Below are positions 34,698-45,472 of a DNA stretch of 64,000 nt, piece after piece (within the stretch, counting starts at the first letter, position 1; every line of letters begins with the position of its first letter). Where the stretch lies: positions 14,471 to 78,470 of the forward strand of contig CAWCDT010000014.1 in the NCBI GenBank assembly GCA_963794385.1, written 5' to 3'. The stretch comes from Gaiellasilicea sp963794385. GTDB lineage: Bacteria; Actinomycetota; Thermoleophilia; Gaiellales; Gaiellaceae. The notes under the pieces are model-generated. The model worked only from the letters and a program-made list of their open reading frames with translations. It searched no databases and was not told the origin of the DNA. The translations under genes were made by a program, and so were the position numbers.

Positions 34698-36644
34698 GTG
34701 GCGGGGATGCGGCCTGAGGACGTCTTCGAGCTGACGGGGGTCACTGACCCGCGGCTGCGTCCGGGCGGCGAGGAGGTCGCGTACGTCGTCTGGTCGATCG
34801 ACAAGGACGCGAACGAGTACCACCAGTCGATCTGGCTCGCGAAGACGGACGGCTCCGAGCCGCCGCGCCGGTTCACCACCGGCAAGAAGGACGCGCAGCC
34901 GCGCTGGTCGCCGGACGGGACGAAGCTCGCATTCATCTCGAAGCGCAGCGAGGACGAGAAGGCTGTAGCGCAGCTCTATGTGATCCCGGCCGACGGCGGC
35001 GAGCCGATGTGCCTGACCGACCTGAAAGAGGATCCGGGCGAGGTCGCGTGGTCACCGGACGGGACGCAGCTCGTCTTTTCCGCCCGCGTACGCGACGAGG
35101 CCTACGAGGAGGAGGACGACAAGAAGCGCGCACCGCGGCGGTTCAAACGGCTCCTCTTCAAGCTCGACAGCGTCGGTTGGACCGGTGACCGGCGCAAGCA
35201 CCTCTTCGTCGTTCCCGCTGACGGCTCGGGCGAGGCGAAGCAGATCACCGACGGGGACTACGAAGACTCGACGCCGACCTGGACTCCGGACGGAGAGAGC
35301 ATCGCGTTCAGCTCCGCACGCGGCGACGACTGGGACATCGAGCTGCTCGGCGACATCTACGTCGTTCCTGTCGCCGGGGGCGAGCCGAAGCGGCTCACGG
35401 CCGGCGACAGCGCCTACGAGGCGCCGGCGTACTCGCCGGACGGAAAGCTCCTCGCGTGCAAGTGGAGCCCGGGTGGGTTCGACTTCCCGCGCCACACGCA
35501 GATCGCGGTCGTGGACGCCGAGACGGGCGGCGACCGGCGGATCCTGACCGCCTCCCTCGACCGTCAATGCGGCCCGTACCCGGACCTGCGCGAGCCGATC
35601 TGGGACGACGGCTCGATCGTCTTCGCGCTCGAGGACCACGGCAACGTCCACGTCTACCGTGTCTCGCCGGACGGGGGCGAGCCGGAGCTCGTCCACGGCG
35701 GCACGATCGTCCTCTCGGGCTACGACGCGCGCGACGGCAAGGTCGTCAGGACCGGCACCACGTCACCGAATCTGAGTGAGCTGTACGCGGGCGAAACGCA
35801 GCTGACCTCGGTCGGGAAGGCGTTCGCCGAGGGCCGCGACCTCGTCGCACCGGAGCGCTTCACCGCGGTCTCGAAGGACGGCTCGGAGGTCGAGGCGTGG
35901 ATCGTCCGGCCCGCTGGCTTGGAAGAGGGGAAGCACTACCCCGTCCTCGTCAGCATCCACGGCGGTCCGTTCACGCAGTACGGGAACGGCTTCTTCGACG
36001 AATTCCAGGTCTATTCGGGCGGCGGCTATGCGGTCGTCTACTCGAACCCGCGCGGCTCGTCCGGCTACTCGGAGGACTGGGGCCGCGCGATCATGGGGCC
36101 CGGCGGCGGGTTGGGCCCGGGCTGGGGGTCGGTCGACGTCGAGGACGTCATGGCGGTGACCGACACGGCGCTCGAGCAGTTCGACTTCTGCGACCCGGAG
36201 CGGGTCGGCGTCATGGGCGGCTCGTACGGCGGCTTCATGACGTCGTGGATCGTCGGCCACACGAACCGCTTCAAGGCAGCGTGCTCGGAGCGGGCGGTGA
36301 ACAACTTCGTCTCGATGTACGGCTCGAGCGACGTCGGCTGGGTCTTCAAGGGCTTCCACGGCGACTTCGTCCACGACGACGTCGAGACGTACCTGCAGAT
36401 GTCACCGTGGACCTACGCGAAGCAGATCGAGACGCCGCTTCTGATCCTCCACTCCGAGAACGACCTGCGCTGCAACATCGAGCAGGCGGAGCAGCTCTTC
36501 ACGACCCTGCGCTTGCTGAAGCGCGACGTCGAGCTCGTCCGCTTCCCCGCCGAGAGCCACGAGCTGACGCGCTCCGGCAACCCGGCTCACCGGGTGCAGC
36601 GCTTCGAGCTCCTGCTCGACTGGTTCGACCGCTACCTCAAGTAG
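34698..36644 (+). CDS. S9 family prolyl oligopeptidase (acylaminoacyl-peptidase-like)
   Basis: 648 residues from GTG 34698; ATG three codons later is also possible. The N-terminal half is a beta-propeller with repeated WSPDG/WTPDG blades (PRWSPDGTKLAFIS, VAWSPDGTQLVFS, PTWTPDGESIAFS, PAYSPDGKLLACK). The C-terminal hydrolase (~390-648) has SIHGGPFTQYG, the nucleophile motif VMGGSYGGFMTSW, the Asp region LILHSENDLRC and FPAESHELTRSG with the catalytic His. No signal peptide is seen, so a cytoplasmic role is likely. Such enzymes remove blocked or ordinary dipeptides or clear acylated peptides. Confidence 0.93.
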   Translation: MAGMRPEDVFELTGVTDPRLRPGGEEVAYVVWSIDKDANEYHQSIWLAKTDGSEPPRRFTTGKKDAQPRWSPDGTKLAFISKRSEDEKAVAQLYVIPADGGEPMCLTDLKEDPGEVAWSPDGTQLVFSARVRDEAYEEEDDKKRAPRRFKRLLFKLDSVGWTGDRRKHLFVVPADGSGEAKQITDGDYEDSTPTWTPDGESIAFSSARGDDWDIELLGDIYVVPVAGGEPKRLTAGDSAYEAPAYSPDGKLLACKWSPGGFDFPRHTQIAVVDAETGGDRRILTASLDRQCGPYPDLREPIWDDGSIVFALEDHGNVHVYRVSPDGGEPELVHGGTIVLSGYDARDGKVVRTGTTSPNLSELYAGETQLTSVGKAFAEGRDLVAPERFTAVSKDGSEVEAWIVRPAGLEEGKHYPVLVSIHGGPFTQYGNGFFDEFQVYSGGGYAVVYSNPRGSSGYSEDWGRAIMGPGGGLGPGWGSVDVEDVMAVTDTALEQFDFCDPERVGVMGGSYGGFMTSWIVGHTNRFKAACSERAVNNFVSMYGSSDVGWVFKGFHGDFVHDDVETYLQMSPWTYAKQIETPLLILHSENDLRCNIEQAEQLFTTLRLLKRDVELVRFPAESHELTRSGNPAHRVQRFELLLDWFDRYLK

Positions 36645-36768
36645 AGCACCGTCCGTAGCGGACATGGCGGGTCCTGGCCCCGTCATGTCCCTTTGGTACG
36701 GCTGACCGCACCCGCGAACACCTGCGCGCCGCATTCCGCTGGAATTGCCGGTTTGCGAGCCTAGAGCC

Positions 36769-36885
36769 ATGTTGAACGGCGACCACCGAGGCCTTCCCTA
36801 CGCCACCGCCGGCACCCCTCTCCCCGCCGGCGTGAAGGGCACCCGCGCCTCCCATCCCCTGTCGCCGTCTTTTCTCCCTGCCTGA
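36769..36885 (+). CDS. Doubtful 38-codon frame
   Basis: ATG 36769 to TGA 36885; the peptide starts MLNGDHRGLPYATAGTPLP and is rich in Pro, Gly and Ser. It ends 3 bases before the strong stem-loop at 36889. No Shine-Dalgarno sequence and no recognised homolog. The position just ahead of a terminator-like stem is the only supporting context. Confidence 0.15.
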   Translation: MLNGDHRGLPYATAGTPLPAGVKGTRASHPLSPSFLPA

Positions 36886-36888
36886 AAC

Positions 36889-36923
36889 GGACGTGTCCCA
36901 GGGTCTGTCCCCGGGACACGTCC
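36889..36923. terminator. Bidirectional terminator-like stem
   Basis: GGACGTGTCCC at 36889-36899 and GGGACACGTCC at 36913-36923 are perfect 11-bp arms around a 13-base loop. It lies between convergent genes. No U-run follows on either side, as is usual in high-GC actinobacteria. Confidence 0.6.
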
Positions 36924-36942
36924 ACGCCGCCTGATTCCGAGC

Positions 36943-37353
36943 TCAGCGGGGCACGAGGCGACGCCGTTCGCGCATCGCGGAGGCGCCGACGAAGGCAAGC
37001 AACGCGATGAGTCCGGCGCCGAGCGCGCCGAGGACGCTGCTCTCCCAGTTGAAGCTGAAACCGTCGTCGGTTGCCCGCGTCGGCTGCGCGACCACGCTCG
37101 GACGTACCGCCTGCGAGTCCGGATGTCCCGCCGCACCGGTCGAACCATGCTCGGTGACAGGCGCGTTGTTCGCCAGGTAGCGATCGAACGCGTCCGGCTG
37201 AGAGCCTGGTGTGTTGTTCCTCAGGTACCGGTCGAAAGCGTCCGTCTGAGCGCCCTGAAGCTGGGGCTGATAGCCGTCCGGATCCGCAGCGGCAACGGGC
37301 ACGGCCAGGGTCAGCGCCGCCGTCACCAGCACGAGTGTCGTCCGCATCTTCAT
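36943..37353 (-). CDS. Secreted or membrane-anchored protein with DAFDRYL repeats
   Basis: 136 residues from ATG 37353, preceded by GAGGAGG. A signal peptide (RTTLVLVTAALTLAVPVAAA) is followed by two near-identical units, TDAFDRYLRNNTPGSQ and PDAFDRYLANNAP, then a polar Ser/Thr/Pro region, and a C-terminal membrane helix (SSVLGALGAGLIALLAFVGA) ending in RERRRLVPR. That gives an extracellular repeat segment tethered by a C-terminal helix. The frame continues upstream for 370 codons as shadow of the LuxR gene, which is rejected. Family not recognised. A hairpin at 37370-37387 lies in its leader. Confidence 0.8.
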   Translation of the reverse strand: MKMRTTLVLVTAALTLAVPVAAADPDGYQPQLQGAQTDAFDRYLRNNTPGSQPDAFDRYLANNAPVTEHGSTGAAGHPDSQAVRPSVVAQPTRATDDGFSFNWESSVLGALGAGLIALLAFVGASAMRERRRLVPR

Positions 37354-37369
37354 TCTGTCCGCCTCCTCT

Positions 37370-37387
37370 CCGGATCGTCCGATCCGG
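37370..37387. promoter_or_regulatory. Leader hairpin or operator of the DAFDRYL protein gene
   Basis: CCGGATC, loop GTCC, GATCCGG: perfect 7-bp arms located just upstream of the GAGGAGG ribosome site of the minus-strand gene starting at 37353. Could be a leader stem-loop or a dyad operator; the sequence alone does not decide. Confidence 0.35.
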
Positions 37388-37442
37388 CTCGTCGATAGTG
37401 CTTCGAGGCTAGGCGGCGGACCAGCCGCAAAAAACGGGCGAA

Positions 37443-40172
37443 CTACGCAAGTTTGCGCGCGAGCTCCACCCGAGAGTGAACGCCGAGCTTGCCGTAGACG
37501 CGAGAGAGGTGACCCTCGACCGTGCGCGTGCTGAGGAAGAGCACGCCGGCGACCTCCTTGTTGCTTCGGCCGGCGGCGACGAGCTCGGCGACGCGCCGCT
37601 CGACCGGAGTCAGCTCGCCCGCCGACGGGGCCCGGCCGCCGATGCGGCCGAGCTCGGCTGCGGCGCGCCGTTCCCAGATCCGCGCTCCGAGCGAGCTGAA
37701 GACGTCGCGAGCCTCCTCCAGCGCCTCGCGAGCAGCGCGGCGCTCCTTCGCCCGCCGGCGGGCGGAGCCGAGTGCGAGCAGCGTCCGAGCGCGGTCGAAC
37801 GGTATCGGCGAGATGTCGTGGTGCGCCAGCGCGTCCTCGAAGGAGGTCAGGGCCTCCGCCGGCTGTCCGCGAGCGGCCGCGAGGAAGCCGCGACACCTCG
37901 CCGCGGCACCCTGACCCGACGCGCGCTGCAGCCGCTCCGCGTTCGCGGCGAACCACGTCAGGTGATCCTCGGCTTCGTCGAGCCGCCCCAGCGATACGAG
38001 GGCCTCGACAAGATCCGGGACGAAGCGCGTCAGGCCGGGCTCCCGCATCTCTTGCTCGCGCGCAAACCCGACGAGCGGCATCAGCACCGCCGCCGCGGCG
38101 TCGTGGCGCTCGAGCGAGAGCTCGAGCAGACCGAGCGCGGCCGTCGCGAACTGCTCCGCCGGACGGCCGCTCGTCGTCGTGGCCAGTTCGAGTGCGGCCG
38201 CGGCTGCCTCGCGCGCCGTCTCCTCGTCGCCGCTGTAGGCGGCCGCAAGCGCGCGCAAAGCGAGCGCGTACGCCACGAGCGTGGCCTGGCCGACCTGCTC
38301 GGCACGTACCACGCCCTCGTCCGCATGCGTTTCCGCGACCTCGAACCGGCCGCGGAGGCATTCTGTCTGCGCGAGCAGGACGTGGATGTAGGGGACGGAG
38401 CTCTCGTCCCCGAGGTCCCGAGCGACATCGAGCAGCCGCTCGAAGGACTCCTTCGCAGCGTCGAGCTCTTCCCACCACATCCGCACGACCGCGACCTGGA
38501 ACTCAGAGCTGCCCATCGCTCGCGAGCCACGGCCGGCCGCGCCGAGCGAGTCCGCCTCCTCGAGGCTCGCCCCGGTCTCCTTCAGACCCAGAGCGGCCTC
38601 GGCCAGGAGGCGCGAACCGAGCGCCGGCCCCAGTAACTCGGGGTCGTCGAGCGCACGGCCTGTCTCGACAGCAGCGCGCGCATGCTCGACTGCTTCGGGA
38701 AACCGCTCGCGGAGGCGGAAGAGGATCCCCGACAGGATCTCGTGCGCTCGCGCCTGCACCGCGGGCGCCTCGACCGACTCGACCACGGCCTCCTCGAGCA
38801 GCTCCACAGCAGCCCGGATGTCGTCGTCGAGCGAGCGCACGCGTGCGAGGACGATCAGCGCCCGGGCGCGCTCGACGCCGTGCGGAAGCTGAGGCACGAC
38901 CTCGTCCAGCAGCGCCCGTGCGCGGCCCGTGTCGCCGGCTTGGAAGTGGTAGCTCGCGGCTTCTACCGCGCGGGTCCAGGACGACTCAGCGTCGTTCGCG
39001 GGCGTCAGCGTACGAGCCTCCTCGAGCAGCTCCGCCGCCGCGACCGGCGCGCCTCGAGCGGCGGCGAGCCGGGCCGCGTCGTCTAGAGCAGCGGCGATCT
39101 CGGCGTCCGGACCTGTGGCGCCGAGTGCCAGGTGGCGCGCGCGCTCTTCGGGGGCACCGACAAGCGCGGCAAGCCGGACATGGAGCTCGCGAACGCCAGA
39201 TCCGGCACTTGCGTACGCGGCGGCTGCGAGCAGCGGATGCGCGAAGCGAATCCGGCCGGCCGTGACGCTGACGATCTCCTGCTCGATCGCGCCGGCGAGC
39301 GCGCTGCTTGCGTCCAGTCCGGTGGCGCCGCCCACGACCTCGATGGTCGGGTCGGCGAGCGCGGCCGCTGCTGCGAGCGCACGTCTCGTCGCGTTGGGCA
39401 GGGCGGCGACGCGAGCTCCGATCAGCTCTCGCAGGGTCGGCGGCAGCCCCACGCCGCCCTCGACTCTCGCGCGGGCGAGCTCGAGGGCGAAGAATGGATT
39501 GCCACTCGCCGTGTCGTGTACCGACTGCAGAACCGGCCGCGGCAGCGTGACACCGAGGCGCTGCGCGACGAGCACGTGCACGTCCCCCAGCGCCAGCGGC
39601 CCTACCTGGAGCTCGTCGTACGTGGGAAAGACCTGCTCGGGCGAGAACGGCAGCACGGCTCGCGCCTCGGAGCGCAGCGCGAGCAAGAAGCTCACGTGCT
39701 CCTGAAGCCGGCGCGCTGAGAAGAAGAGCACGCGAGCCGAAGCTCGGTCGAGCCACTGCACGTCGTCGACCGCAACGAGCACCGGCCGCGCCTGAGCGAG
39801 TGCCCGCAGCACGCCGAGGAAGCCGAGCGAGACGCCCCGCTCGTCAACCGACCCGCTCGACGGTTCCTCGAGCAGGAGCGCGGCCCGAAGCGCATGCGCC
39901 TGCGGCGCCGGCAGATCCGTGAAGGCGTCGTGACGGGCGGCGAGCAGGTCGCCGACGCCGGCGTAGGCGAGCTTCGCCTCGGCTTCGAGCGGCCGAGCCG
40001 TGAGCACGGTGTGGCCTTCGGCGTCTGCCTGCTCGACGCCCGCCCGCCACAAGGTCGTCTTCCCCATCCCGGCCTCTCCCGAAAGCAGCAGAGCGCGCGG
40101 CCAGGAGTCGCCGGCGACAAACGTCTCGATCGCCCCGAGCTCCTCGCCGCGTCCGACGACGGCCTCGCCCAT
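37443..40172 (-). CDS. Large LuxR-family (LAL) ATP-binding transcriptional regulator
   Basis: 909 residues from ATG 40172; 14 upstream in-frame codons lack family character. N-terminal AAA-type ATPase (~1-300): Walker A LLLSGEAGMGKTTLWRAG and Walker B RPVLVAVDDVQWLD. The middle (~350-830) is helical TPR/MalT-like repeat sequence, rich in Ala, Leu and Glu. C-terminal LuxR HTH (~845-905): LTPVERRVAELVAAGRSNKE, then STRTVEGHLSRVYGKLGVHS. Known members activate transcription in an ATP- and ligand-dependent way. It is divergent from the cupin gene by 52 bases, and lies upstream of the repeat protein, so either may be its target. Ligand unknown. Confidence 0.93.
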   Translation of the reverse strand: MGEAVVGRGEELGAIETFVAGDSWPRALLLSGEAGMGKTTLWRAGVEQADAEGHTVLTARPLEAEAKLAYAGVGDLLAARHDAFTDLPAPQAHALRAALLLEEPSSGSVDERGVSLGFLGVLRALAQARPVLVAVDDVQWLDRASARVLFFSARRLQEHVSFLLALRSEARAVLPFSPEQVFPTYDELQVGPLALGDVHVLVAQRLGVTLPRPVLQSVHDTASGNPFFALELARARVEGGVGLPPTLRELIGARVAALPNATRRALAAAAALADPTIEVVGGATGLDASSALAGAIEQEIVSVTAGRIRFAHPLLAAAAYASAGSGVRELHVRLAALVGAPEERARHLALGATGPDAEIAAALDDAARLAAARGAPVAAAELLEEARTLTPANDAESSWTRAVEAASYHFQAGDTGRARALLDEVVPQLPHGVERARALIVLARVRSLDDDIRAAVELLEEAVVESVEAPAVQARAHEILSGILFRLRERFPEAVEHARAAVETGRALDDPELLGPALGSRLLAEAALGLKETGASLEEADSLGAAGRGSRAMGSSEFQVAVVRMWWEELDAAKESFERLLDVARDLGDESSVPYIHVLLAQTECLRGRFEVAETHADEGVVRAEQVGQATLVAYALALRALAAAYSGDEETAREAAAAALELATTTSGRPAEQFATAALGLLELSLERHDAAAAVLMPLVGFAREQEMREPGLTRFVPDLVEALVSLGRLDEAEDHLTWFAANAERLQRASGQGAAARCRGFLAAARGQPAEALTSFEDALAHHDISPIPFDRARTLLALGSARRRAKERRAAREALEEARDVFSSLGARIWERRAAAELGRIGGRAPSAGELTPVERRVAELVAAGRSNKEVAGVLFLSTRTVEGHLSRVYGKLGVHSRVELARKLA

Positions 40173-40224
40173 GTGACGATTGTCGCGCACGCGGACGCTT
40201 GGCTGAAACCGCAATGATGCGCGC

Positions 40225-40605
40225 GTGGGCTACGCGATCTTCCACGCGGGCGAGCTCGAGTGGCAGCCGCGCGGCGAGAACGACCCTCGCCTCGTCGCAA
40301 CGCTCTCCGACGCGATGACGAGATCGCGCGCGAACCTCTTCCGTTATCCGCCCGGGTCGGTCGGGCGCCGCCACATCGACCCGATCCAGGAGGAGGTCTT
40401 CGTCGTGCTCGACGGGACGCTCACCGTCCACCTGGGCGAGGGCGACGAACCGGAGCGGCACGAGCTGGCGAAGGGGAGCGTCCTGATCGTCCAGCCCGGG
40501 ACCGCGCTCCAGCTCTCGAACCGCCACGAGGACGAGCTGCGCCTCTTCATCGTCGGCGCCCCGCCCGAGCGGGGCGAGGCGACCTTCCTCGAGCGGATCG
40601 ACTAG
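40225..40605 (+). CDS. Single-domain cupin protein
   Basis: 126 residues from GTG 40225. The cupin barrel shows motif 1 as GRRHIDPIQEEVFVVLDGTL (His and Glu ligands) and motif 2 as LAKGSVLIVQPGTALQLSN, where the expected second His is replaced in this position by nearby NRHEDELR. Metal binding is therefore plausible but less certain. Many such cupins bind small ligands or act as isomerases or dioxygenases; no substrate can be named. It is divergent from the LuxR regulator, a common sign of regulatory linkage. Confidence 0.85.
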   Translation: MGYAIFHAGELEWQPRGENDPRLVATLSDAMTRSRANLFRYPPGSVGRRHIDPIQEEVFVVLDGTLTVHLGEGDEPERHELAKGSVLIVQPGTALQLSNRHEDELRLFIVGAPPERGEATFLERID

Positions 40606-40661
40606 CACGGGGTCGACGCCGGCGCGCCCGCTCGAACGCTGATTCGCACCGTTCGTGCGAC

Positions 40662-41054
40662 CTACTCCTCAAAGCGACCCGTGGCGTCACGATCGCGGTC
40701 GTATCGTCTCGTGAGCGGAAACGGCGGCAACCAGGACTCGCGACGGACGATCCAGAGTTCGTAGCTTGGCCTCAGTTGGTCAGGGGCATCCAGGGATCCT
40801 AAGTTCACTTCGATTTCGTCTGCGCTCCGTGAGAAAACGGAGGAGCCGCAGCGAGGACAGAAAAACCGCCCGGCGTAGTCGCGCGTTTCGCCATCGATCG
40901 TCACCGCATCCTGAGGGAACACCGCGGAAGCGTGAAAAAGGGCCCCATGATGCTTGCGGCAGTCGAGGCAGTGACAAAGGCCGACCCGGTATGGGAGTCC
41001 CGACGCCACAATTCGGACGTTGCCGCACAGGCAACCCCCGGTGAAGCGGTCCAT
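40662..41054 (-). CDS. GFA family protein (Mss4-fold, glutathione-dependent formaldehyde-activating type)
   Basis: 130 residues from ATG 41054. The zinc-binding pattern of the family is complete: GGCLCGNVRI, then GLCHCLDCRKHHGALFHASA and FFCPRCGSSVFS, giving the paired CxxC sites of a Mss4-like fold. The family is named for the Gfa enzyme that condenses formaldehyde with glutathione, but most members have no shown activity and actinobacteria usually lack glutathione, so the name is structural. It begins 13 bases after the repaired clpB stop on the same strand. Confidence 0.88.
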   Translation of the reverse strand: MDRFTGGCLCGNVRIVASGLPYRVGLCHCLDCRKHHGALFHASAVFPQDAVTIDGETRDYAGRFFCPRCGSSVFSRSADEIEVNLGSLDAPDQLRPSYELWIVRRESWLPPFPLTRRYDRDRDATGRFEE

Positions 41055-41066
41055 GCTGCGTCTCCC

Positions 41067-43526
<2,460 letters not shown>

Positions 43527-43527
<1 letters not shown>

Positions 43528-43892
43528 CAGTGCCGTGCCTCCGGGTGCCGGGCGCGCTCGTAGACGACCACTTCCCGCCTGTACGACCGGTGCACGTCGC
43601 GGATCTGCTCGCGCAGCTCGCGCTCGAGCCGTTCGGCCCGGGCGCGCTGCTTGCGCAGCTCGTCCTCGAGCCGAAGCACGTGCTCGACGCCGGCCAGGTT
43701 CAGACCCAGCTCGGTCGTCAGGCGCTGGATCACGCGCAGGCGATCGAGATCCGCATCGGAGTAAAGGCGCGTGCCGCCGGGTGTCCGGCTCGGGCGCACG
43801 AGCCCCTTCGTCTCGTACATGCGCAGCGTCTGCTGGTGCATGCCGACGAGCTCGGCGGCGACAGAGATCATGTACAGCGGCCGGTCGGGCAT
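43527..43892 (-). CDS. hspR: HspR heat-shock repressor (MerR family)
   Basis: 121 residues from ATG 43892, overlapping the dnaJ stop (TGATG). The MerR-type HTH is clear: MISVAAELVGMHQQTLRMYE and GLVRPSRTPGGTRLYSDADL. It is followed by RLRVIQRLTTELGLNLAGVE and a coiled coil (LEDELRKQRARAERLERELR). Known role: HspR represses the dnaK operon and clpB by binding inverted repeats, with DnaK as co-repressor. It is encoded within the operon it would control, next to clpB. A dyad at 47430-47452 ahead of dnaK is a candidate site. Confidence 0.95.
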
Positions 43893-44926
43893 CAGCCGCC
43901 CACCTTCCTCAGCTCCTCGAGCAGCTCGCGCTCCCGCTTCGACACCTTCTGCGGCACCGTCAGCTTCAGCCGGGCGAGCAGGTCGCCCTTGCCGCCGCCC
44001 TTGAGCTTCGGGGCGCCGCGGCCCTTGACCTTGAGCAGCTTCCCCGGCTGCGAGCCTGCGGGCACCTTGAGCGAGATCGGGCCGTCGGGGGTCGGCACCT
44101 CGATCGAGGCACCGAGCGCCGCGTCGGCGTAGGTGACCGGGACCTCGACGATCAAGTCGGCGCCGCGACGCTCGTAGAGCGGCGACGCGGCGACCCGGGT
44201 CACGACCCAGAGGTCGCCCGCCGGCCCGCCGTTTCGGCCCTGCTCACCCCGGCCCTTCAGACGGATGCGGGTGCCGTCCTTGGCGCCGGCGGGGATCTTC
44301 ACCTGGAACGTCTTCTGCACTCGCTCGCGGCCGGAGCCGCGGCACGTCTTGCACGGCTTCTCGACGACAGTGCCGTTGCCGCGGCAGCGCGGGCACGGGT
44401 GCGAAAGCGAGAAGAGGCCCTGGGAATCGGAGACGACGCCGCGGCCGCCGCACTGGGGGCAGACGACCGGCGCGGTCCCGGGCTCGGCGCCCGTGCCGCC
44501 GCACGTGTGGCACGCGGTCTCGACCTCGGTCCGCACCGGGACCTGAAGGCCGGCAAGCGCGTCCTCGAACGAGATGTGGACCTCCGTCTGCAGGTCGGCG
44601 CCGCGCTCGGGCTGCGGACTGCGCCGGCCGAAGCCGCCGCGCCCGCCGAAGATGCCGCCGAAGAGGTCGCCGAGATCGCCCAGGTCGAAATCCTGGAACT
44701 GCGGGCCCGCTCCACCGCGCCCGTTCGCCGTCCCGAAGGCGTCGTACTGCTTGCGCTTCTCGGGGTCGGAGAGGACGTCGTAGGCGCCCTGGATCTCCTT
44801 GAACTTCGCCTCGTCTCCCCCACTCGCGTCGGGATGGTGCTCGCGTGCGAGCTTCCGGTACGCCTTCTTGATCTCGTCTGCGGAGGCGTTCTTGGCGACG
44901 CCGAGGGTGTCGTACAGGTTCGTCAT
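43892..44926 (-). CDS. dnaJ: Chaperone DnaJ
   Basis: 344 residues from ATG 44926. DnaJ delivers clients to DnaK and stimulates its ATPase. The J domain (~1-70) has YDTLGVAKNASADEIKKAYR with HPD in LAREHHPDASG. A Gly/Phe-rich linker (FGGIFGGRGGFGRR) is followed by a central zinc region with four CxxCxGxG-type repeats (CHTCGGTG, CPQCGGRG, CPRCRGNG, CKTCRGSG) and the C-terminal substrate domain. This is a type I DnaJ. It starts 4 bases after grpE and overlaps hspR. Confidence 0.97.
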   Translation of the reverse strand: MTNLYDTLGVAKNASADEIKKAYRKLAREHHPDASGGDEAKFKEIQGAYDVLSDPEKRKQYDAFGTANGRGGAGPQFQDFDLGDLGDLFGGIFGGRGGFGRRSPQPERGADLQTEVHISFEDALAGLQVPVRTEVETACHTCGGTGAEPGTAPVVCPQCGGRGVVSDSQGLFSLSHPCPRCRGNGTVVEKPCKTCRGSGRERVQKTFQVKIPAGAKDGTRIRLKGRGEQGRNGGPAGDLWVVTRVAASPLYERRGADLIVEVPVTYADAALGASIEVPTPDGPISLKVPAGSQPGKLLKVKGRGAPKLKGGGKGDLLARLKLTVPQKVSKRERELLEELRKVGG

Positions 44927-44930
44927 CTCG

Positions 44931-45472
44931 TTATTCGGCCACGATCACCCGCGCCGGCCGGAGCACCCTGTCGCCGAGCTTGTAACCCTTCTGGAGCACC
45001 TGCAGTACCGAGCCCTCCTCGACGCCCTCGCCCGGCTGGGCGAGGAGCGCCTCGTGCACGTGCGGGTCGAAGGCGCCGTCCGTATCGATCTCGGAGAGGC
45101 CATGCCGTTCCACGAGTCCCACAAGGGAGCGGTGCACGAGCCGGACGCCCTCCTCGAGCTTCGCCTCCTCGTGCTCGGAAGCGGCCTCGAGCGCCCGCTC
45201 GAGGTCGTCGAGCACCGGCAGGAGCTCGTGCAGCAGCCGCTCGTTCGCGCGCTGGAAGAGCTCGGCCTGCTCGCGCGCGACCCGCTTGCGGTAGTTGTCG
45301 AAGTCGGCCGCGAGACGCAGGTACGCGTCGTCCGGAGCCGGCGCGGATTCCTCCGCCGCCGGCTCCTCGGGCTCCTCCTCCTCGGGCTCCTCCGCCGACG
45401 GCTCCTCGACGGGCTCGGGACCTGCTCGTCCTGCTCGTCCTCGAGGCGCGGCTCGAGCGGCTGGTCGGTCAC
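44931..45472 (-). CDS. grpE: Nucleotide exchange factor GrpE, frameshifted
   Basis: GrpE releases ADP from DnaK. The natural start is GTG 45472, overlapping the dnaK TGA as GTGA, giving VTDQPLEPRLEDEQDEQ. At about 45420 one base is missing, and sense moves to the frame PEPVEEPSAEEPEEEEPEEP. That acidic tail is followed by the long helix YLRLAADFDNYRKRVAREQA, then LLPVLDDLERALEAA, GVRLVHRSLVGLVERHGLSE, FDPHVHEALL and the end VLQKGYKLGDRVLRPARVIV. Length is 542 bases, one short of a multiple of three; repaired, 180 residues. All structural parts are present, so the gene is probably functional. Confidence 0.92.

Larger units (their letters stand above)
36645..36942. other. Convergent intergenic region
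   Basis: About 300 bases between the S9 peptidase (plus) and the repeat protein gene (minus). It holds GGACATG and CATGTCC near 36660-36690 as a 7-bp inverted repeat with a 17-base loop, a 38-codon plus-strand frame at 36769-36885 with no ribosome site, and a strong stem at 36889-36923. Nothing else is evident. Confidence 0.6.

Noticed and set aside
37354..38478. 511-codon minus-strand frame including the DAFDRYL protein
   Set aside because: The upstream 370 codons are an Arg/Gly-rich shadow of the LuxR-family gene in another frame; the real start is ATG 37353 with GAGGAGG.
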